This document shows, piece after piece, positions 1 to 8,661 of a stretch of 64,000 bases of DNA; the stretch's first letter is position 1, and every line of letters begins with the position of its first letter. The DNA lies in the NCBI GenBank assembly GCA_041570195.1, contig JBFFWQ010000013.1:1-64000 (forward strand), read 5' to 3'. The translations under genes were made by a program, and so were the position numbers. Origin of the DNA: UBA11865 sp041570195. Its GTDB lineage: Bacteria > Chloroflexota > Anaerolineae > Promineifilales > Promineifilaceae. The notes beneath the pieces are model-generated. The model did not search any database. It saw only the letters and a program-made list of their open reading frames with translations, and was not told where the DNA came from.

Positions 1-266
1 GAAGGCACGAAGAGGACCTTGATCGGCCGTTCTTCTGAGCCCAGGGGCGCCATTTCCTCTTCGACTATGACCTCTTCAGTCACTACCCGAGTCTGGATCT
101 GTTCCACGATTCGGGTCACCTCAACCGGCACCTCAATTTCCTGTTCTTGAATTTCGGTGACGACTCGCGTCACGACGACCTCCGTCGCTTCAGGACTGCA
201 GGCCGCCAGGGCCAGCAACAGCGCCAGTGTACCAATCAACAGTAGGGTTAAACGATTGCGACTCAT
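1..266 (-). CDS. Phosphate/phosphonate-type ABC substrate-binding lipoprotein, partial
   Basis: This is the N-terminal part (88 complete codons) of a secreted lipoprotein; the gene runs off the left edge of the window. A signal peptide is followed by a lipobox ending LALAAC with the lipidated Cys at residue 23. A long valine/threonine/glutamate-rich spacer (VVTRVVTE, VEVTRIVEQ, RVVTEEV) follows, a style common in Chloroflexota binding proteins. The mature domain begins PLGSEERPIKVLFVPS, which resembles the start of PhnD-type phosphate/phosphonate-binding proteins; this is a family-level guess from a short stretch. The start is fixed by a strong AGGAGGAG ribosome binding site 10 nt upstream of ATG. 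The substrate cannot be told. An upstream promoter and a terminator-like hairpin in the leader suggest regulated expression. Confidence 0.7.
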   Translation of the reverse strand, partial: MSRNRLTLLLIGTLALLLALAACSPEATEVVVTRVVTEIQEQEIEVPVEVTRIVEQIQTRVVTEEVIVEEEMAPLGSEERPIKVLFVP

Positions 267-301
267 TGGTTCTTACTCCTCCTAGTGATTTTGAGTAAAC
301 C

Positions 302-346
302 AAAAAAACAAAGGCCCTATCAGGGGATAACGCAGACACGTAGGGC
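302..346 (-). terminator. Terminator-like hairpin with T-run in the leader of the binding-protein gene
   Basis: On the minus strand GCCCTA (341-346) can pair with TAGGGC (314-319) and is followed by CTTTGTTTTTTT (302-313 region). It lies between a good promoter (369-397) and the ATG at 266. It would therefore act as an attenuator in the mRNA leader rather than as the terminator of the upstream gene. The stem is only 6 bp, so this is tentative. Confidence 0.4.
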
Positions 347-368
347 GTCTTTGTGTACTGCCAAAAGC

Positions 369-397
369 ATGATACTTCAATTGAGACCGGCTAGCAA
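369..397 (-). promoter_or_regulatory. Sigma70-like promoter of the binding-protein gene
   Basis: Minus-strand -35 TTGCTA (392-397), 17-nt spacer, -10 TATCAT (369-374). This predicts a leader of roughly 95 nt before the ATG at 266 that includes the hairpin at 302-346. Confidence 0.5.
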
Positions 398-438
398 GCG
401 AGTGGAACAGCCCAATACTGGCCCTTGCTGAGCGTCGT

Positions 439-927
439 TCAGGCCCCATCACTCGCCGGATTTTCAGCGCGCCCTGAGCCGTAAATCGTGGCCGAGAGCG
501 CCCCGGCGCCGGCCAGAATAGCCACATTGAGCAGGCCCAGGCAACAGGCGACAACAGATACGCTGAACCATTGCAACGAACTGTTGATCTCGGCCATCGG
601 CATGTCCAGGCCAAACTGATCATAGAGATCGTCGGCCGCCTGGGTGGCCGCCTGTTGTCCGCCCAAGAGGGCGAACAGTACGAACATGCCGATCACCACG
701 CCCAGCAACGCGCCAATGCCGGCGATAGCGCCGGCAATTGCGCCATCTCGGGCAGGCGAAACGGGGCCGCGAGATTCATCCGACCAGGCGACCGCCGCGA
801 TGCCGGCCCCAATTCCCCACACGATGCCGCACAAAGGGGTACAAAAAGCCAGCAAGATGCCTAAGCCCAGGTTGGAGAAGAACGCGAAAATGCCAAACAG
901 TAAACCGGATCGAGTCGCTGCGGACAC
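439..927 (-). CDS. Hypothetical small membrane protein (about 4 helices)
   Basis: The 162-residue protein has hydrophobic segments near residues 8-30, 32-48, 62-90 and 120-148, so it is an integral membrane protein with a short charged loop (SDESRGPVSPARDG). Glycine- and alanine-rich helices (AGAIAGIGALLG) suggest tight helix packing. I do not recognise a named family; it resembles small DUF-type membrane proteins often encoded next to transporters. It starts with GTG, with a weak GAGG site upstream and a good promoter at 979-1007. The function is unknown. Confidence 0.6.
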   Translation of the reverse strand: MSAATRSGLLFGIFAFFSNLGLGILLAFCTPLCGIVWGIGAGIAAVAWSDESRGPVSPARDGAIAGAIAGIGALLGVVIGMFVLFALLGGQQAATQAADDLYDQFGLDMPMAEINSSLQWFSVSVVACCLGLLNVAILAGAGALSATIYGSGRAENPASDGA

Positions 928-978
928 AAGTACCTCATCAGCATGGTCGACGAGCGATGTGCTCGTCGGAAGCGACCT

Positions 979-1007
979 AATGATACCTTAGGCTATAGGT
1001 CGATTCA
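979..1007 (-). promoter_or_regulatory. Sigma70-like promoter for the 439-927 gene
   Basis: Minus-strand -35 TTGAAT (1002-1007), 17-nt spacer, -10 TATCAT (979-984), about 50 nt upstream of the GTG start at 927. The -10 is identical to that of the next gene's promoter at 369-374. Confidence 0.5.
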
Positions 1008-1085
1008 AGTGATCATAGCGTTGCTCGACAAGCCAACGTTCATGCTCCGGCGGCGGCGGTTCCCCACTAATAACGACCGGATCTT

Positions 1086-2435
1086 TCACCCCGCAGACTC
1101 ATCCCGGGAAGCCGGGATTGGGCGCGGCTCACACTCAGTCACGTTCTCAGCGTCCGGCAGGTCGACCAGAATCTGGTGCGGATCGACCCGGTTGTTGAAT
1201 TGCGAGATTTCGACATCCTCGTGGATGAGGCCGGCCCACACCGGCTGGGGATTGCGTTCGCCGAAGGGGCCAACGAGGCGAATGGAGCCGTTTACCACCG
1301 CTCGTTCACCGGGCATCAAGTAATAGTGTTCGCCGATCATTTCCAGGTCTTCAGGATTCCCGAGCGCCCAGCGATAGGGGTAATTGGAAAGCTCGTTTTC
1401 GTAGCCGATGGCCACCCGCCAGGCGCCTGATTCAGTGTGCCAGCCCAGGGTATTGTAATTCCAGTCGGAGTCGTACTCTGTGCCCGGGGCCGGTCCTGTG
1501 GTGCGGATCGGTGTCTCGCCATAATTCTGCACCGTCAAAGTGAAGTGGATCGTGTCGCAGACGGCCACGGCCGTGGCGTTAAATTCGACTGTATCGCCGA
1601 TAACGGGCGAGATGATCTCGGCTCGCGGCACGCCGCCAAACTGGATGGTCAGCGAATCCTCGACGCGAATTTTTTGACCCTCGGCGTCTTCGCTGATGGC
1701 CACCACCGGGTAGGTGCCGTCGGGCGGCGGCGTCGCCTTGTTGTCGACGCCCGCCTCATAGTCGAAATAGTGGCGGCCGGGCGATCCCGGGACCACCCCG
1801 CGCTCCAGCTCGGCGACTGGCAACTCGGCGCCCTCTGGTGTTACCAGGAAGACGCGAGTCTGGGTCGTCTCCTTGGGCAAAAAGAACTGGATCGAAACCC
1901 GATCGTCGATGCCGTCCTGGTTGGGGGTGAAAGTCGACTTATCCAAACTGAAATTGCGCATCTCGGGCAACTCGGGATCGGCTTGGGCCACGACCAACTC
2001 GCCGCTGACGCTCTCCTTACCACCCGCTTCACCTGTGGCGGTGATCGTCCATGTGTAGCGGCCGTCTTGGAGTAATCGGGCCAGGATATCACCTTCTACC
2101 GTTTCGCCGGGCAGACCATAGCCGTCGACCACGCCACTGAATAGCACCTCGTACTCGCCGACACCGCGAGGCTGTTCCTGGCGAAAATAATAGCGATTGC
2201 CCTCTTCATCCTCGAAGAAGATGGACACCGTGGCATTACTGCTTAATTCGTAGCGGATGGGCGTTGCGTCCCCGTCTCCGTCGGCATTCGGGGTGATGGT
2301 TTCGTTCTCAACAGACACATCCCGTAGCAGGCTGGCGTCGCCGCGGGCGATCAACCAACCGGCGGTCACGGCCAAAACGACCAGCAGGGCGGCGATAGCA
2401 ATGACGGCCGCGCGGCCGCCAAGTGTTTGACTCAT
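1086..2435 (-). CDS. Membrane-anchored surface protein with two FlgD/gliding-motility-type Ig repeats
   Basis: A single N-terminal helix (residues about 8-32) anchors a large extracellular part of about 415 residues. Two regions begin with TPNADGDGD and TPNQDGIDD. This is the calcium-binding-like motif that opens FlgD-type Ig-like domains in surface and gliding-motility C-terminal modules. Each is followed by beta-rich sequence, and the last third (from about residue 270) resembles a further Ig-like beta-sandwich. I chose the ATG at 2435 because it places the helix next to the N terminus; an ATG at 2480 adds 15 unlikely residues. No clear ribosome binding site is visible. It probably has a structural or adhesive role at the cell surface; the ligand is unknown. 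Confidence 0.6.
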   Translation of the reverse strand: MSQTLGGRAAVIAIAALLVVLAVTAGWLIARGDASLLRDVSVENETITPNADGDGDATPIRYELSSNATVSIFFEDEEGNRYYFRQEQPRGVGEYEVLFSGVVDGYGLPGETVEGDILARLLQDGRYTWTITATGEAGGKESVSGELVVAQADPELPEMRNFSLDKSTFTPNQDGIDDRVSIQFFLPKETTQTRVFLVTPEGAELPVAELERGVVPGSPGRHYFDYEAGVDNKATPPPDGTYPVVAISEDAEGQKIRVEDSLTIQFGGVPRAEIISPVIGDTVEFNATAVAVCDTIHFTLTVQNYGETPIRTTGPAPGTEYDSDWNYNTLGWHTESGAWRVAIGYENELSNYPYRWALGNPEDLEMIGEHYYLMPGERAVVNGSIRLVGPFGERNPQPVWAGLIHEDVEISQFNNRVDPHQILVDLPDAENVTECEPRPIPASRDESAG

Positions 2436-2599
2436 GAGGGCAAGTTTACCAGAGCAAGAAGGTCCGGCAAGGACTCTCACATGCCTGGCAGGCGATGGCC
2501 TACGATTCGTCTACGCATCGTTGGATTGTCGTAGGTAGGAGACCTATCAGAAGACAAACGATCAGCCTGGGAAGAACAAGCAGAAGGAGGCCAGCTATG

Positions 2600-4060
2600 T
2601 CACTTTCCGAAGACCCACAGGATGACCTGGGGCGTGACATACGCTTCGACGAAGGCGGCCGCCAGGAGCAGGGGGATGCCCAGTCCAAAGAAGATCTGAC
2701 AGTAGTCGGCCGCATTATTGAGCCACTTCTCGCTAACGGTGCCTGTCGGCGGCCGGCCCATGACGGCCGAATGCCAGCGCAAGGCGGCCGCGCCGACCAG
2801 CACCAGAGCCGGCACTTCAAGCACGGCGTGGGGCGCGATGGCCGTCAGCAAGAATAAGATCGAACTCTCGCCGGCCGCGCCGACCTGGCCGCCTAGGAAA
2901 CCGACCACCACCCAGGGCAGCATGAAGATCAACACGTCGGTCACGCCCAGAGTGACAATGCCCAGGAAAGCGGCCAGGATGAGCACCCGCAAATTCTGCA
3001 TGAATATGCTAACGGGCAACCGGGCGAAAAATAACTGCATGCTGGCCGTGTTCTCGGCGATCTCGGCCCCGGTCAAGCCTGCGCTGCTACTGGCCGGCAA
3101 CGCTATACGGGTAGCCATGACGAATCCAAGCACCAACCCGATCACCATTCCCAACAGCATCACTGCCGAAGGCGCCTTGAGATCGGACAACACCGAGAAC
3201 ATCTGCCTGTACCAGGTTCGGATGCCCGCGCGGCGGCCGTCGGCCGAACGCGCCGTGAACCGATGCCAGAACTGCCACCAGATCCAACCGATCCGCAGCT
3301 GGTCGATATCCTGGCCGATCAACTCTTCGCGATTAAAGACTTGAATGCCCATGCGGACAAAGATGACCGCCGTGACAAACAGGGCCAAGATGAGCCACCA
3401 CAAACCACGCAAATTGCCCCAGAACAAGATGATGGCCTCGACCTGCAATAGCAGCGCTGTGGGAATGATGATGAAGCTGGCCAGTAAGTTGGCCGCGCGA
3501 ACGCTGGTGGTCTGGCTAGAAACGATGACCGCCGCGGCGACCATAATGATACCTTGCAAGGTAGTCAAAAGTAGTATCTGGGCGAAAATCTCGCCGCCAA
3601 TGACCCAGTTGGCGAATATCATCAAGCCGAGGATATAGACAGCGATTCCCAGGTAGCTGGTCAACATGGGCGGAATAACCGCAGCCAGTACTTTTCCGAC
3701 ATAGAGTTGGGTGTTGGACAGCGGCGTGGCCAGCAACGGTTCCAGGCTCTTGCGCTCCTTCTCGCCGACGAAAGTCTCCAGCGCGATAACCAGCGAGAAG
3801 GACATGGGAAAGAAACCGACTATCAGCAGCATGAATGGGATCAGACGATCGCCGATGACTTCGGCGCCAAACTGCTCTATGAATCGGAAAAGCAACCGGG
3901 CGGTGAAGGTGGCCAGCGCCGGAAATACCAGGGTCAAGATGATGATCGGGAAGATAATGCGCCAATCACGAAAAGAATCGCGTACTTCGCGCCTGGTTAC
4001 CAGCAAGGCCATGTGAATGTCATAACGGCCGAAGCGCCTTGGACGACGTATACCGATCAT
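2600..4060 (-). CDS. ABC-2 type transporter permease fused to SpoIIM-like domain
   Basis: The first ~260 residues are an ABC-2 permease of the NatB/CcmB-like kind. There is one N-terminal helix, then ALETFVGEKERKSLEPLLAT, the cytosolic signature of Na+-efflux/ABC-2 permeases, then five more helices ending near residue 240. A cytosolic linker (residues about 240-290) leads to a second polytopic domain containing FLTAIAPHAVLEVPALVLVG and AAAFVEAYVTPQV. These are hallmarks of the stage II sporulation protein M (DUF95) family. The start codon overlaps the stop of the upstream ATPase (ATGA at 4057-4060), so the two are translationally coupled. An internal ATG at 4012 (MALLVTRREV) is an alternative start. 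Export substrate unknown. Confidence 0.8.
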   Translation of the reverse strand: MIGIRRPRRFGRYDIHMALLVTRREVRDSFRDWRIIFPIIILTLVFPALATFTARLLFRFIEQFGAEVIGDRLIPFMLLIVGFFPMSFSLVIALETFVGEKERKSLEPLLATPLSNTQLYVGKVLAAVIPPMLTSYLGIAVYILGLMIFANWVIGGEIFAQILLLTTLQGIIMVAAAVIVSSQTTSVRAANLLASFIIIPTALLLQVEAIILFWGNLRGLWWLILALFVTAVIFVRMGIQVFNREELIGQDIDQLRIGWIWWQFWHRFTARSADGRRAGIRTWYRQMFSVLSDLKAPSAVMLLGMVIGLVLGFVMATRIALPASSSAGLTGAEIAENTASMQLFFARLPVSIFMQNLRVLILAAFLGIVTLGVTDVLIFMLPWVVVGFLGGQVGAAGESSILFLLTAIAPHAVLEVPALVLVGAAALRWHSAVMGRPPTGTVSEKWLNNAADYCQIFFGLGIPLLLAAAFVEAYVTPQVILWVFGK

Positions 4061-4977
4061 TCGCTTTCACCGGTCACGATGTTCAAATAGACGTCTTCTA
4101 GACTGGCCGACAGCTCGCGCAATTCGACCACACCTAATCCCAGGCCGTCCAGGCGGCGTACTAGCTGTGGATTGGTGACCAGCGGATCGTCTGTGAGGTA
4201 ACGGATAGTGTTGCCGTGGATTTCTTCGACGGTGACCAGGTCTTCCATATCGATCTGGCGCCCATTGGGCGACGCGTCCAGGCGCAGTTCGAAGCGCTGG
4301 CGGCGCTGCATTTGCTGCTTGAGCGACGCCGGATCGCCTTCGGCAATGATCTTTCCTTCGCTGATGATGGCGATGGTGTCGGCCAACAACTCGGCTTCAG
4401 AAAGGTTGTGAGTGCAAACGATGATGGCCCGGCGATCGTCTCGTAACTCAAGGATGGCGTCGCGGACCAGCTTGGCGCTGTGAGGATCCATGGCCGAAGT
4501 CGGTTCATCCAACATAAGGACGGCCGGATCGTGCAACATGGCCCGAATGATGCCCACCTTTTGGCGCATGCCTTTGGAGTACTCCCCCAGTCGGCGATCA
4601 GCCGTGTTCGGCATGTTGAAGCGGTCAAACAGGTCCAGAGCCCGGCGCCGGATATGTTCGTCTTCCATGCCATAAAGCTGGCCGAAGAACGTCACGTATT
4701 CTAGTCCGCTGGAACGGGAGTACAGACCAGGCTGCTCTGTCAGCAGACCAATATGCCGCCGCACTTGATCGGCGTCGGCGACGACATCGTAGCCATTGAT
4801 TTGTGCCTTGCCCAAGGTAGGTCTGAGGATAGCGCTGAGCATGCGCACAGTGGTCGTTTTCCCCGCGCCATTGGGACCGAGCAGCGCCAGTAGCTCACCA
4901 TGACCCACGCTCAACGTCACGTTGTCGACGGCCGTGAAACCGTCAAAGCGTTTGGTCAGGCCCTTTGCTTCAATCAT
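4057..4977 (-). CDS. ABC transporter ATP-binding protein (NatA-like)
   Basis: This 306-residue ATPase powers the permease encoded immediately downstream. Walker A is GPNGAGKTT (about residues 34-42). The signature is EYSKGMRQKVG and Walker B is VLMLDEPTSAMDP, with the H-loop in IIVCTHNLSEAELL. The ~80-residue C-terminal extension (FELRLDASPNG onward, ending SLEDVYLNIV) is typical of DrrA/NatA-type drug or sodium exporters. A promoter at 4988-5017 lies just upstream of the ATG, so this gene probably starts the two-gene operon. Confidence 0.85.
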   Translation of the reverse strand: MIEAKGLTKRFDGFTAVDNVTLSVGHGELLALLGPNGAGKTTTVRMLSAILRPTLGKAQINGYDVVADADQVRRHIGLLTEQPGLYSRSSGLEYVTFFGQLYGMEDEHIRRRALDLFDRFNMPNTADRRLGEYSKGMRQKVGIIRAMLHDPAVLMLDEPTSAMDPHSAKLVRDAILELRDDRRAIIVCTHNLSEAELLADTIAIISEGKIIAEGDPASLKQQMQRRQRFELRLDASPNGRQIDMEDLVTVEEIHGNTIRYLTDDPLVTNPQLVRRLDGLGLGVVELRELSASLEDVYLNIVTGESE

Positions 4978-4987
4978 ATGATCGTTA

Positions 4988-5017
4988 ATCTTAAGTCCGG
5001 CCGGTGCAAGCCGGCAA
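4988..5017 (-). promoter_or_regulatory. Promoter of the ABC ATPase/permease operon
   Basis: Minus-strand -35 TTGCCG (5012-5017), 18-nt spacer, -10 TAAGAT (4988-4993), 10 nt before the ATG at 4977. No Shine-Dalgarno sequence follows, so the transcript would be nearly leaderless. Confidence 0.45.
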
Positions 5018-5068
5018 TAGTGCTAGACTCCTATTCTCAACGCGGCAGATTTAGGGATCCTGTCGCCG

Positions 5069-6271
5069 CTACTTACCCTTGTGAAGGACGTGCCGCCACA
5101 GTAAGAGGCCGGCCATGGGCATGGCGATGATGATCGAGACGAGGGTGGCTACCGGAATGCCTAGGTCGACGCCGGCCAGGCTGACTGTCCGGCTATCCAG
5201 TCGAACCAGTTCTAAAAGGGTGCGGCCGACGGCGTAGAGTACGAGATATAGAGCCGTCAAGTCGCCGACCTGCAGTTTGTCAAGGTGGCGCCGGGCCAGC
5301 GTCAGCAAAACAATGAAAGTGAGCAAGCTCCACAACGACTCATATAGGAAAGCGGGGTGAAAACGTTCGAAGTTTACATAAGCATCGAGGCGGTAGATGG
5401 GATCGATGTAGACAGCCCAGGGTAAATCCGTCGGCCGGCCGTAGAGTTCCTGGTTGAAGAAGTTGCCCCAGCGGCCGATGAATTGGCCCAGCGCCAGGCC
5501 TACGACCGCGATATCAGCCCAGGCGATGGTTGAGATACGTTGCCGTCGGGTGTAAAGAAACAGACCCAATGCCCCGCCGACGATGCCGCCGTAGATGCCC
5601 AGGCCGCCGCTGCGGATATTGATGAGTTGCATTGGGCTCCTGAAATAGTCCCAGGCTGACTCGATGCCCAGGGCGGCCATACTGGGCGACGGCGTCAAGA
5701 CATGGTAAAGACGAGCGCCGACCACGGCAAAGACCAGGCACCAGGCCACGCCAGCCCAGGCGAAGTCTGGGTTCCACACGCGCCATGGCGCATCTGAAAG
5801 CCACTCTTCTTCTATCTCAGGCGTTTCCTCAAGCGACGAAAGCACCTTCTCCTGACCGGCCTTGTTGAGTCCCAGGCGGTTCGGATTCAGGCCCCATTCC
5901 AACAAAAGCTGGCCAAAAGCAGTCCAGGATCGTTTCTCGAAGACCCGGCTAACTTCCTCCGGCAAAGACAGGCTGGCCAGCGGCCGGCGCCGGAGCTTGG
6001 CCGGCACATGCTCGCGCAAGCTTAACTCAGCGCGCTCGGCTGCCAGCCGGGCAGTCACCCAGGTGCCCAAGGCAATGCCAGAGACGATGAATATGCCATA
6101 CCAGAAGATATCGAAATCAAGCTGGGCGATGTGGACGGCCACCCGGCTGGGCGTCTGATTGGTGGCCAGGTGGCGACCGTAGGCGATGGCCGCCGCGGCG
6201 ATGAACAGCCCGATCAGGTACCAATACGGCTCAATTCTGGGCCGGGTGAAGCGTGACTTGCTCTTGCTCAT
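5069..6271 (-). CDS. lgt: Prolipoprotein diacylglyceryl transferase, long form
   Basis: Lgt transfers diacylglycerol from phosphatidylglycerol to the lipobox cysteine of prolipoproteins in the inner membrane; this window encodes at least two lipoproteins that would be its substrates. The family signature is clear in GRWGNFFNQELYG (about residue 270) and in GGLGIYGGIVGG upstream of it. At 400 residues it is longer than the usual 260-300. The excess is a charged cytosolic insertion of about 90 residues (ERAELSLREHVP to EEWLSDAPW) between the first helices. The last base of the upstream phosphatidyltransferase gene overlaps the start (ATGA), implying coupling of two phospholipid-related enzymes. 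The N-terminal PYWYLIGLFIAAAAIAYG is an extra or atypical first helix. Confidence 0.88.
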   Translation of the reverse strand: MSKSKSRFTRPRIEPYWYLIGLFIAAAAIAYGRHLATNQTPSRVAVHIAQLDFDIFWYGIFIVSGIALGTWVTARLAAERAELSLREHVPAKLRRRPLASLSLPEEVSRVFEKRSWTAFGQLLLEWGLNPNRLGLNKAGQEKVLSSLEETPEIEEEWLSDAPWRVWNPDFAWAGVAWCLVFAVVGARLYHVLTPSPSMAALGIESAWDYFRSPMQLINIRSGGLGIYGGIVGGALGLFLYTRRQRISTIAWADIAVVGLALGQFIGRWGNFFNQELYGRPTDLPWAVYIDPIYRLDAYVNFERFHPAFLYESLWSLLTFIVLLTLARRHLDKLQVGDLTALYLVLYAVGRTLLELVRLDSRTVSLAGVDLGIPVATLVSIIIAMPMAGLLLWRHVLHKGK

Positions 6272-6900
6272 TGGGATTCGTCTTGACTAATCTGGCGGGA
6301 TTGTTTCCATACATGGTAAACGCGTTGGATAAAGGTGATCCAGGTGCCGATGGCCAGGATATACAGGCCGATTTCTGGGTATCCCAAAACCAGACTGGCT
6401 ACGATGACAACATAGCGTTCTACCCGGCTGAACAGCCCGACCTTGCATGAATAGCCCAGGGCCTCGGCCCGGGCCCGGCTGTAACTAACCATCAGCGAGC
6501 CGGTGGCGGCAGCGTAGGCGGCGGCCACGACCAGAAACTCTTCCTGCTGGGTAAACCAACTGATGTAGCCGGAGTAGAGGATGATCTCGGCCACCCGATC
6601 GGAGTTGCTGTCCAGGAAGGCGCCAAAAGCACCCTGGCGGCCGATCTTGCGGGCCAGGGCGCCATCCAGGGCGTCTAGCGGCACGAAGATGAAAATGGCG
6701 ATGCCAGCCCACAAGAACTCGCCGGTGGCGATGAGCCAGGCGAAGAGCAGATGCAGCAACATGCCCACCACCGTGAGCATATCGGGCGATACGCCGGTCC
6801 GGGCCAGGAAGGTGACGACGGGGTCAAGCAAGCCAGCCGCCCGGGCGCGCAGACGGTCGGTCAGGGTCGTTGGTTCAGTGGAAGTAGGTGGTGTGCTCAT
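6268..6900 (-). CDS. CDP-alcohol phosphatidyltransferase family protein
   Basis: This integral membrane enzyme of the CDP-alcohol phosphatidyltransferase family moves a phosphatidyl group from CDP-diacylglycerol to an alcohol such as glycerol-3-phosphate or an inositol phosphate. The catalytic pattern D-x2-DG-x2-AR-x8-G-x3-D-x3-D is present as PLDALDGALARK followed by GAFLDSNSDR (about residues 78-105). About six transmembrane helices follow across 210 residues. It is translationally coupled to lgt downstream. The sequence does not say whether the acceptor is glycerol phosphate (PgsA) or inositol phosphate (PIP synthase). Confidence 0.82.
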   Translation of the reverse strand: MSTPPTSTEPTTLTDRLRARAAGLLDPVVTFLARTGVSPDMLTVVGMLLHLLFAWLIATGEFLWAGIAIFIFVPLDALDGALARKIGRQGAFGAFLDSNSDRVAEIILYSGYISWFTQQEEFLVVAAAYAAATGSLMVSYSRARAEALGYSCKVGLFSRVERYVVIVASLVLGYPEIGLYILAIGTWITFIQRVYHVWKQSRQISQDESQ

Positions 6901-7096
6901 GTCAATTAGGACTCGCTTCTGATGCCGGCCGAAACCGGCTGTCGTTGAGGCAGGGATCTGCGGGGATGCTATCGAAAGTGGTGAGACCTGTCAAGGGGCG
7001 GGTGGCAGGTTGCTGTGCCGCCGCAGCCACACTAGCAAAAAGCCGTATTGCTCCAGCGCAGACAAGCAGGTACGATTCGTGGCCCCCTAGCTGTCA

Positions 7097-8335
7097 TCAA
7101 CCGTCGAGCCTGAAACCTAACCAGGGCACTTCCATCTCACCCGCTGTCATACCGCCGTGGCGGCCGCGCATGGAGTTAAATTCAGCCATTTCCGGGCCAG
7201 TCACCAGGGTGTGGCCCCCGCGCATGGTGACCATCAGGTCGCCCAGACGCCGGGAAACCTCAGGCGCATGGGGCGTTGGCCCTAACAGGCCGCTGGTGAG
7301 GGCCGCGGCCGAGGGCATGGCCAACAGCGCCTCGGGCCAATGTTCTTCCAGGTAAGCCAAAGCCGTCTGGGCGCAGCCCTGGCGCAAATAAAGGTACGGC
7401 GTGCGTGGTTCCCCGGCCGGCCGCATGAGCAGCAGTTCCTTGAACTGGGGATGATCCTTGAGATTGATGGCCAACTCAGCCGGCGTCTCAACCTGGCCAT
7501 GGTCACCGGTGATGAACAGCACGGTATCCTGCCTGGCGGCCGGGCTCAGCCTGTTTAGAAGTTCCAACTGTAGTTGGCTGATGACCGTCCGCACTTCGGC
7601 GCCTACGGATGGATGGTTGGGTCCGTAAGCGTGAGCGATCGTGTCCACGGCCGGCCAATAGGCGTGTATGTAGAGCGGCGAACCGGCCGTTGTTTCTAAC
7701 AGCTCGCGCAACTGAACGAACAAGTCGGCCGAAGAGTGAATGCCGGTGCGACTTCGCAGGCCGCGATCCAGCATGTCGCTCAGAGGCGAATACAGGATAT
7801 CTCGCCCTTTCAGCGTATAAGCCGGTATTCCGGCCGCGGCCAGATGCTGACCAAAGCCGGGAACGGCCAGGAAACTCTCGGGATCGACGCCCCCATCTTC
7901 TAGCAAGCCGGGCCGGCCGCCGAAGTTGGACGAGAAGGAGAGCATCTGGCCCAGCACAGCCTGCTCTGGGAACAGCAGGCGCAAGCCGACCAGGCCATGT
8001 TGGGCCGGCGCGTATCCGGTCCACAGGCTGCTGAGGGCGGCCACTGTGGTCGACGGAAACACCGAGGTTATCTTGCCCTGCACGGCCGATAGGGGCAGCA
8101 AGTCGTCGAAGGCTGACAGCTCCCGCTGATAAATCTGCCAGCCCAGTGAATCAATCAGCAACAAAACGACACGCCTGGCGCCGGAAGCCAGCGGCCGCCA
8201 GAGAGGATCGTGCAACGGCGGCAGGCCGGAGGCTGGCGCGCCTAACAGGTCGGCGACCGTTGCCGGGATGTTGGCCAGTGAACCACCGTCATAATCAGGC
8301 GGGGTGAACTCTTCGGGTAGCCTGGCTGAAATCAT
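7097..8335 (-). CDS. Alkaline phosphatase superfamily / type I phosphodiesterase-like protein
   Basis: This 412-residue protein has the fold signature of nucleotide pyrophosphatases and related metallo-hydrolases. RVVLLLIDSLGW supplies the first metal-binding Asp. SVFPSTTVAALSSLWTG supplies the nucleophile Thr, and ITGDHGQVETP supplies the Asp-His metal pair. LYIHAYWPAVDTIAHAYG carries another Asp/His pair. No signal peptide is seen, so it is probably cytosolic. The start has a GGAG site 8 nt upstream. The substrate (a phosphodiester or phosphonate) is unknown. Confidence 0.8.
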   Translation of the reverse strand: MISARLPEEFTPPDYDGGSLANIPATVADLLGAPASGLPPLHDPLWRPLASGARRVVLLLIDSLGWQIYQRELSAFDDLLPLSAVQGKITSVFPSTTVAALSSLWTGYAPAQHGLVGLRLLFPEQAVLGQMLSFSSNFGGRPGLLEDGGVDPESFLAVPGFGQHLAAAGIPAYTLKGRDILYSPLSDMLDRGLRSRTGIHSSADLFVQLRELLETTAGSPLYIHAYWPAVDTIAHAYGPNHPSVGAEVRTVISQLQLELLNRLSPAARQDTVLFITGDHGQVETPAELAINLKDHPQFKELLLMRPAGEPRTPYLYLRQGCAQTALAYLEEHWPEALLAMPSAAALTSGLLGPTPHAPEVSRRLGDLMVTMRGGHTLVTGPEMAEFNSMRGRHGGMTAGEMEVPWLGFRLDG

Positions 8336-8441
8336 GATTCGTCTCCAATTCCAGTGCCATTTTCCTGGAAGCTGCTATGAGAATGATCTTGGCCATGGGC
8401 TGCGCAGATTCCGGGAAAATGCCTTGCCGAAAATAGAAAAC

Positions 8442-8470
8442 AAAAAAAGGCCGGGCCTATGGCCCGAGCC
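8442..8470 (-). terminator. Rho-independent terminator downstream of the ATP synthase genes
   Basis: On the minus strand GGCTCGGGCC (8461-8470) pairs with GGCCCGGCC (8449-8457) around a 3-nt loop with one bulged A, followed by seven T (8442-8448). It lies about 190 nt beyond the b-delta stop codon and would end the atp transcript before the phosphodiesterase gene. Confidence 0.75.
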
Positions 8471-8661
8471 TCTTCTTTTGGGCGATTCCCCTGGTTCTGG
8501 GGCAAACTTCTACGCCGGCTTCTCCTCAAATAACGAGAGCCTGACCTGACCCTGGTGAGACCGGTCGACAGCTACAGTGCGCTCAGCAGCACTTTCGGCA
8601 TGGAGTGCGGCCGGTGATCGAATGACCTGCCTGCCGGGCCAGATCTGTCGATATGTTCTAT

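Noticed and set aside
282..623. Minus-strand frame of 113 codons across the leader and the membrane-protein gene
   Set aside because: It is a shadow of the 439-927 gene and runs through a promoter and hairpin; there is no ribosome binding site.
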